From contig JANXCH010000002.1 in the NCBI GenBank assembly GCA_025060295.1, forward strand, positions 1 to 64,000: a DNA stretch of 64,000 nt, written 5' to 3'. The position numbers and the translations under genes are program-made. Source of the DNA: Dehalococcoidia bacterium (GTDB lineage Bacteria > Chloroflexota > Dehalococcoidia > Lucifugimonadales > HRBIN23). Every line of letters begins with the position of its first letter. Within the stretch, counting starts at the first letter, position 1. Of this stretch, positions 59,982 to 64,000 are shown piece after piece. The notes under the pieces were generated by a model that was given only the letters and a program-made list of their open reading frames with translations, had not been told where the DNA came from and ran no database searches.

Positions 59982-60654
59982 ACAACGTCTCGTAGGCCAG
60001 CGCTGCGAGGGACGCTCCCACCAGAGGCCCTACCCAGTAGACCCAATGGTCTGCCCACACGCCGGCGGCCACGGCGGGCCCCAGGGTGCGGGCAGGATTC
60101 ATGGATGCCCCCGTGAGGGGCACGCCGACCAAAGCGTCCACGACGATGGTGAGGCCAATAGCCAGGGGGGCCAGGGTCTTCGGCCCCCGCCCATCCATAG
60201 CGGTAGCATACACCACAAAGGCGATGGCGAAGGTGAACACAGCCTCGGCCAGAAGCCCAGCCCCGGTGCTCATTCCCTCTCCCAAAGTGGTGGCTCCCAG
60301 GGACCCCTGCGCAGGCGCGGGGATGACCAGTTTCAGGAGGTAGGCGCCGAGCACCGCCCCTCCCAGTTGGGCGACGATGTAGGCCAGCGCCCGCCCCGCC
60401 CCCAGACGGCGGGTCAGGGCTGCGGCGATGGTGATGGCGGGGTTGAGGAACCCCCCCGAGATGTGCCCCGTGGCCCAGGCGAGCAGGGCGATGCCCAAAC
60501 CGTGGGAGAGGGCGATGGCGATGATGCGGGCGGGGGGAAAGGGGGCCTCCGGCGCAGCCAGGAACATCCCGCTCACCACGGCCGATCCAGCCCCCAGAAA
60601 GACGAATAGCAGGGTAGCAATGCCCTCAGCCAGGGCGGCGCGCCAGGTGGACAT
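59953..60654 (-). CDS. Aquaporin (MIP family)
   Basis: 233 residues with six helices and two half-helices ending in NPA at 71-73 and 186-188. HISGGFLNPAIT and MNPARTLGPA have Thr, not Asp, after the second NPAR, which is typical of water channels rather than glycerol facilitators. ATG with GAAGGAGGTGCT upstream; a longer frame is not needed. It follows sodN on the same strand (142 bp) and may share its transcript. Confidence 0.9.
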   Translation of the reverse strand: MSTWRAALAEGIATLLFVFLGAGSAVVSGMFLAAPEAPFPPARIIAIALSHGLGIALLAWATGHISGGFLNPAITIAAALTRRLGAGRALAYIVAQLGGAVLGAYLLKLVIPAPAQGSLGATTLGEGMSTGAGLLAEAVFTFAIAFVVYATAMDGRGPKTLAPLAIGLTIVVDALVGVPLTGASMNPARTLGPAVAAGVWADHWVYWVGPLVGASLAALAYETLFTSRNGEKG

Positions 60655-60796
60655 AGCACCTCCTTCCCCAGAGGCGGAGGATGTGCGGACGGGGATGCGC
60701 ACCCTCCGGGGGGTTGTGCGGGGGAAAGGGCCAGGGGTGAGCCGCACCAGAACCTCGGGGCGGATGGGCACACGCAGGGGGTGGCCCAAGCTCGTG

Positions 60797-61288
60797 CTAG
60801 GTGCCAAAGCGCACCTGCGCCACGGGGTCCGAGTACTGGACGCCCTTAGTCGCCCAGAAGATTTCGGCGATGCGGTCTACCGCAGCAACCAACTCCTCAG
60901 CCGCTTTGCGATCAACGGTCTGCTTGCAGCGAGAGGCCAGTTTGAGGGTCTTCCAGAAGATATCGTGCAAATCGGGATATTTCTGCAGGTGCTCAGGGCG
61001 GAAGTAGTCGTGCCAGAGGATGTCCAGTTCCCGCTTACACAGTTCGGCATGGTGCTCTTTGGTGGCGATGTAGCGGGCCAGGGAATTATAGTAGGCCAGC
61101 ACGGAGGCGGGGTTGTTGGGGTCGGGCTTGGGTAGGGATTCCATACGCATGACCATCTTGAGGACGGTTTGGGCGGCGATCTTGGCGGAGATGGGGTCGT
61201 ATATGCCACAGGGGATGTCGCAGTGGGCGTGGGCCTCCTGGGCCGGGAGCAGGCGATTGAGTAGGCCAAAGGCCAAGCGCGTGAACAT
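60797..61288 (-). CDS. sodN: Nickel superoxide dismutase precursor
   Basis: 163 residues. Mature Ni-SOD begins His-Cys-Asp-x-Pro-Cys-Gly-x-Tyr; here HCDIPCGIYDP starts at residue 22, after MFTRLAFGLLNRLLPAQEAHA. His1, Cys2 and Cys6 form the nickel hook. The 21-residue leader must be removed for activity; it ends AHA, an A-x-A site. No sodX-type peptidase gene is adjacent. The ATG at 61288 has GGAGG 5 nt upstream. The remaining protein is an all-helical bundle as expected. Confidence 0.95.
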   Translation of the reverse strand: MFTRLAFGLLNRLLPAQEAHAHCDIPCGIYDPISAKIAAQTVLKMVMRMESLPKPDPNNPASVLAYYNSLARYIATKEHHAELCKRELDILWHDYFRPEHLQKYPDLHDIFWKTLKLASRCKQTVDRKAAEELVAAVDRIAEIFWATKGVQYSDPVAQVRFGT

Positions 61289-61317
61289 AGGCACCTCCCC
61301 CTGAATGCTCACCTGCC

Positions 61318-61346
61318 AGTTTAGGGCAAAGGCAAGGCTTTAGCAA
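61318..61346 (-). promoter_or_regulatory. Promoter of sodN
   Basis: Minus strand TTGCTA, 17-nt spacer, TAAACT, 30 nt upstream of the ATG. Confidence 0.5.
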
Positions 61347-61355
61347 GGCGGTCGT

Positions 61356-62375
61356 TTAGCGCCCGAGCAGGCTTTTCACCACCCGCACGATGCGCTCAGC
61401 GTTGGGGATATACAGGTCCTCCAGGGGCCGGCTATAGGGGACGGGTGTGTGGGGTGGGGTAACCTTGCGGGGTGGGGCGTCCAGGTAGTCAAAGGCCTCC
61501 TCGGCTACCATCGCCTCAATCTCCGAAGCGACGCTGCAGCGGGGGTTGTCCTCATCCACGACCACCAGGCGATGGGTCTTGCGCACCGAGTCCAGCACGG
61601 TGTCGTAGTCTATAGGGGCGACGCTCAGGAGGTCTATCACCTCGGCGTCTATGCCCTCTTTGGCTAGGGTTTCGGCGGCCGACAGGCACTCGGAGGTCAT
61701 AAGGGAGATGCCCACCAGGGTGATGTCCCTCCCCTCTTTGAGCACCCGCGCCTTGCCGATGGGGACAGTATACGGCTCTTCGGGCACTGGCCCTGTGCGC
61801 CCGTAGAGTTTCTTGTGCTCAAAGACGATGACGGGGTCGTCGTCGCGGATGGCGGAGATGAGGAGGCCTTTGGCGGTGTAGGGGTCGGAGGGGGCCACCC
61901 CCTTCAAGCCGGGGAAGTGGGCGAAGATGCTGTAGAAGGACTCGCTGTGCTGGGCGGCGGAGCCGACCCCCGCCCCGATGCGGGTGATAATGGTCACGGG
62001 CACCTTCACCTGGCCCCCATACATATAGCGCATCTTGGCGGCGTTGTTGATGATCTGGTCTAGACAGACGCCTGCAAAGTCCACGAACATCAACTCCACC
62101 ACAGGGCGCATGCCCACGCTGGCGGCCCCAATCGCCGCCCCGATGAAGCCCGCTTCGCTGATGGGCGTGTCCCGCACCCGTTCGGGGCCGAAGCGGGTGA
62201 TCAAGCCCTTGGTGACGCGGAAGGCCCCGCCCCAGGCGTCTATGATGCCCAGGTGGGCGCGCCCGGCTCCGCCGGCAATGTCCTCCCCCATAATGAACAC
62301 GGTGGGGTCGCGCTCCATCTCCTGGCGTAGGGCCTCGTTGATGGCTTCGCGGAAGCGTAGTTCGCGGACGGCCAT
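61356..62375 (-). CDS. Pyruvate/2-oxoacid dehydrogenase E1 component, beta subunit
   Basis: 339 residues. The beta chain of the thiamine diphosphate-dependent E1 heterotetramer. AVRELRFREAINEALRQEMERDPTVFIMGEDIA, FGPERVRDTPISEAGFIGAAIGAASVGMRPVVELMFVDF and RIGAGVGSAAQHSESFYSIFAHFPGLKGVAPS are diagnostic; LRPLDAEVI-type DAEVIDLLSVAPIDYDTV follows. The 2-oxoacid (pyruvate, branched-chain or acetoin) cannot be chosen. The alpha subunit gene is not adjacent. ATG after GGAGGGAGGG. Divergent from hyuB. Confidence 0.92.
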   Translation of the reverse strand: MAVRELRFREAINEALRQEMERDPTVFIMGEDIAGGAGRAHLGIIDAWGGAFRVTKGLITRFGPERVRDTPISEAGFIGAAIGAASVGMRPVVELMFVDFAGVCLDQIINNAAKMRYMYGGQVKVPVTIITRIGAGVGSAAQHSESFYSIFAHFPGLKGVAPSDPYTAKGLLISAIRDDDPVIVFEHKKLYGRTGPVPEEPYTVPIGKARVLKEGRDITLVGISLMTSECLSAAETLAKEGIDAEVIDLLSVAPIDYDTVLDSVRKTHRLVVVDEDNPRCSVASEIEAMVAEEAFDYLDAPPRKVTPPHTPVPYSRPLEDLYIPNAERIVRVVKSLLGR

Positions 62376-62527
62376 CCCTCCCTCCTGGGGCAAGGATAGC
62401 CCGGCGAGGCGGGGTTGGCAAGGCGGCAGGGAGGGCATTCTCCTGATATCTGTATACAGGGCCTGCCCCATAGTCGTTTCACCTGCTGTGTGGCATCATG
62501 GGGGAAAAGGCCTGTGAGGATGCGCCG

Positions 62528-64000
62528 ATGGCTGTAGACGCCGTCTCCCTAGAGGTGTTCCGCAACCTGTTCGCCTCGGTGGCGGAGGAGATGGGGGTCT
62601 CCCTGGGGCGCACCGCCTTTTCCCCCAACATCAAGGAGCGCAAGGACTACTCGTGCGCCGTGTTTGACCCCCAGGGAAATATGGTGGCCCAGGCGGCCCA
62701 CATCCCCGTGCACCTGGGATCCATGCCCGCCTCGGTGCAGGCGGCCATCGCCAACTTCACCTTCTCCCCCGGGGACATCGTCATCCTCAACGACCCATAT
62801 ATGGGAGGCACGCACCTCAACGATGTCACCCTGGTGGCCCCTGTGTTTGTGGGGGATACTCTGGTGGGGTTTGTGGGCAACCGGGGGCATCACGCCGACA
62901 TTGGGGGGATGACGCCGGGCTCCCTGCCCCTGTCCACCGAACTGTATCAGGAGGGGTTTATCTTCCCACCTATCAAGCTGGCCAAGGCGGGGGTGCTCAA
63001 CGAAGAGGTGATTACCCTGTTCTGTCGGAACTCTCGCACCCCCGAGGAGCGGAAGGGGGATCTGGCGGCCCAGATCGCCGCCTGTAAGACGGGGGAGCGC
63101 CGCCTGCAGGACCTGGTGCACCGCTACGGGTGGGAGACGGTGCGGGAGCATATGGCGGCCCTGTTGGACTACGCCGAGCGCCTGACCCGTGCCGCCATTC
63201 GCCAGATGCCCAAGGGCACCTACACCTTCCGCGACTATATGGACGACGATGGACTCAGTGACGAGCCGGTGCCCATTCAGGTAACGGTGCGCATTCTGGA
63301 CGATACGATAGAGTTTGACTGGACGGGCACCAGCCCGCAGCGCCCCGGGTGCACCAATACGCCGTTGGCGGTGGCAGTGTCGGCGGTGCTGTATGTGGTG
63401 CGGTGCATTGTGGGGGAGCAGGTGCCCGCCAATCAGGGTATCCTGCGGGCCGTGCGCATCATCGCTCCCGAAGGGTCGCTGGTGAACCCCCGACCCCCTG
63501 CTGCCGTGGCAGGAGGGAATGTGGAGACCTCCCAGCGCCTGGTGGATGTGCTGATGGGGGCCTTGGCCCAGGCCCTGCCCCATCTTATCCCCGCCGCCAG
63601 CCAGGGGACCATGAACAATGTGCTGGTGGGAGGGCACGACCCCATTCGCAACAAGTCCTTCGCCTACTACGAGACCATCGCGGGGGGGATGGGAGCGCGC
63701 CCCACCAAAGACGGTATCTCGGCTGTGCACACCCATATGACCAACACCATGAACACCCCCATAGAGGCCTTGGAGATGGTGTATCCGATGCGGGTGCGCC
63801 GCTATACGGTGCGGCGGGGGTCGGGGGGGCGCGGCAAATACCAGGGCGGGGACGGCATCATCCGCGACCTGGAGTTTTTGGCTCCGGCGACGGTCACGGT
63901 GCTGACGGAACGCCGGCGGATGCGTCCGTGGGGCCTGCAGGGGGGCGAGCCGGGCCAGCCGGGGGAGAACATCCTGCTAAAGGGGGGCGAGGAGGAGGTG
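62528..64000 (+). CDS. hyuB: Hydantoinase B/oxoprolinase family protein (partial, runs off the right edge)
   Basis: The first 491 codons are open to the end of the window. EVFRNLFASVAEEMGVSLGRTAFSPNIKERKDYSCAVFD, then PVHLGSMPASVQAAI, ILNDPYMGGTHLNDVTLVAPVF and NRGHHADIGGMTPGSLP are typical HyuB. Such subunits work with HyuA in ATP-dependent ring opening of hydantoins, 5-oxoproline or in ketone carboxylation. hyuA is not seen upstream and could lie beyond the edge. ATG at 62528 has GAGGA 7 nt before; the ATG 30 nt upstream is in frame but lacks one. Confidence 0.92.
   Translation, partial: MAVDAVSLEVFRNLFASVAEEMGVSLGRTAFSPNIKERKDYSCAVFDPQGNMVAQAAHIPVHLGSMPASVQAAIANFTFSPGDIVILNDPYMGGTHLNDVTLVAPVFVGDTLVGFVGNRGHHADIGGMTPGSLPLSTELYQEGFIFPPIKLAKAGVLNEEVITLFCRNSRTPEERKGDLAAQIAACKTGERRLQDLVHRYGWETVREHMAALLDYAERLTRAAIRQMPKGTYTFRDYMDDDGLSDEPVPIQVTVRILDDTIEFDWTGTSPQRPGCTNTPLAVAVSAVLYVVRCIVGEQVPANQGILRAVRIIAPEGSLVNPRPPAAVAGGNVETSQRLVDVLMGALAQALPHLIPAASQGTMNNVLVGGHDPIRNKSFAYYETIAGGMGARPTKDGISAVHTHMTNTMNTPIEALEMVYPMRVRRYTVRRGSGGRGKYQGGDGIIRDLEFLAPATVTVLTERRRMRPWGLQGGEPGQPGENILLKGGEEEV

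Noticed and set aside
59953-60654. Glycerol facilitator GlpF to match glpK
   Set aside because: The residue after the second NPAR is Thr rather than the Asp typical of GlpF, and glpK is 7 kb away in a different unit.

Overview
This is a 64-kb chromosomal window of high GC content (roughly two-thirds G+C by eye), densely packed with short intergenic gaps and many ATGA or GTGA overlaps. The gene content suggests a bacterium of the Chloroflexota (inference): family 5 binding proteins with long Pro-Thr linkers, nickel superoxide dismutase, a TtuA/TtuB tRNA thiolation pair, a hydantoinase B, a D-aminoacylase and small orphan zinc-ribbon proteins. TtuA/TtuB points towards a thermophile or descent from one. 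No rRNA, CRISPR array, transposase or integrase is visible.

Layout. 0-5.5 kb: end of a secreted protein, a GNAT acetyltransferase, a copper operon (csoR-copA-membrane protein-YHS), VanZ-like and PPOX-like genes. 5.5-12.7 kb: dnaN, ttuA/ttuB, two MFS exporters, a flippase-like membrane protein and a cobalamin-binding-type protein. 12.7-16.6 kb: an island of phage structural genes (major capsid protein, tail-fibre-like protein, connector-like protein) behind a GAAC-N4-GTTC SOS-box-like operator, without portal, terminase or integrase. 16.7-25.8 kb: an MBL hydrolase, rsmG, a lipoprotein binding protein, an SDR, and a proB...proA operon carrying two extra small genes. 25.8-29.4 kb: a siroheme and sulfite reductase operon. 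29.7-37.5 kb: gdhA, HEAT/tldE/tldD, nth and groES-groEL under a perfect CIRCE. 37.6-46.6 kb: tRNA-Phe, an O-antigen-ligase-type protein, recF, comFC-comEA-comEC, rph and infC-rpmI-rplT. 46.7-64 kb: a binding protein with two permeases, an FeS-type regulator, glpK with D-aminoacylase, meaB, a GT20 synthase, an MFS exporter, aquaporin, sodN, an E1-beta subunit and the start of hyuB.

The most striking element is upstream of the siroheme/sulfite reductase operon on the minus strand. A promoter is followed almost immediately by a 15-codon open frame with three consecutive cysteine codons. Its stop codon abuts the 5' arm of an antiterminator helix, which is mutually exclusive with an 11-bp intrinsic terminator ending in six U. 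This is a complete trp-type attenuator predicted to sense cysteine. It also suggests that the downstream reductase is an assimilatory sulfite reductase rather than a nitrite reductase. Similar leaderless polycysteine ORFs are known from mycobacteria; I know of none described in Chloroflexota.

Other points worth attention: the diglycine of the TtuB-like carrier is followed by two Gln; infC starts at AUC; the C-terminal domain of ComEC has lost the metallo-beta-lactamase metal motif; Ni-SOD carries an AHA site directly before its nickel-hook histidine; and a retropepsin-like protease gene and a membrane coiled-coil gene lie between proB and proA.
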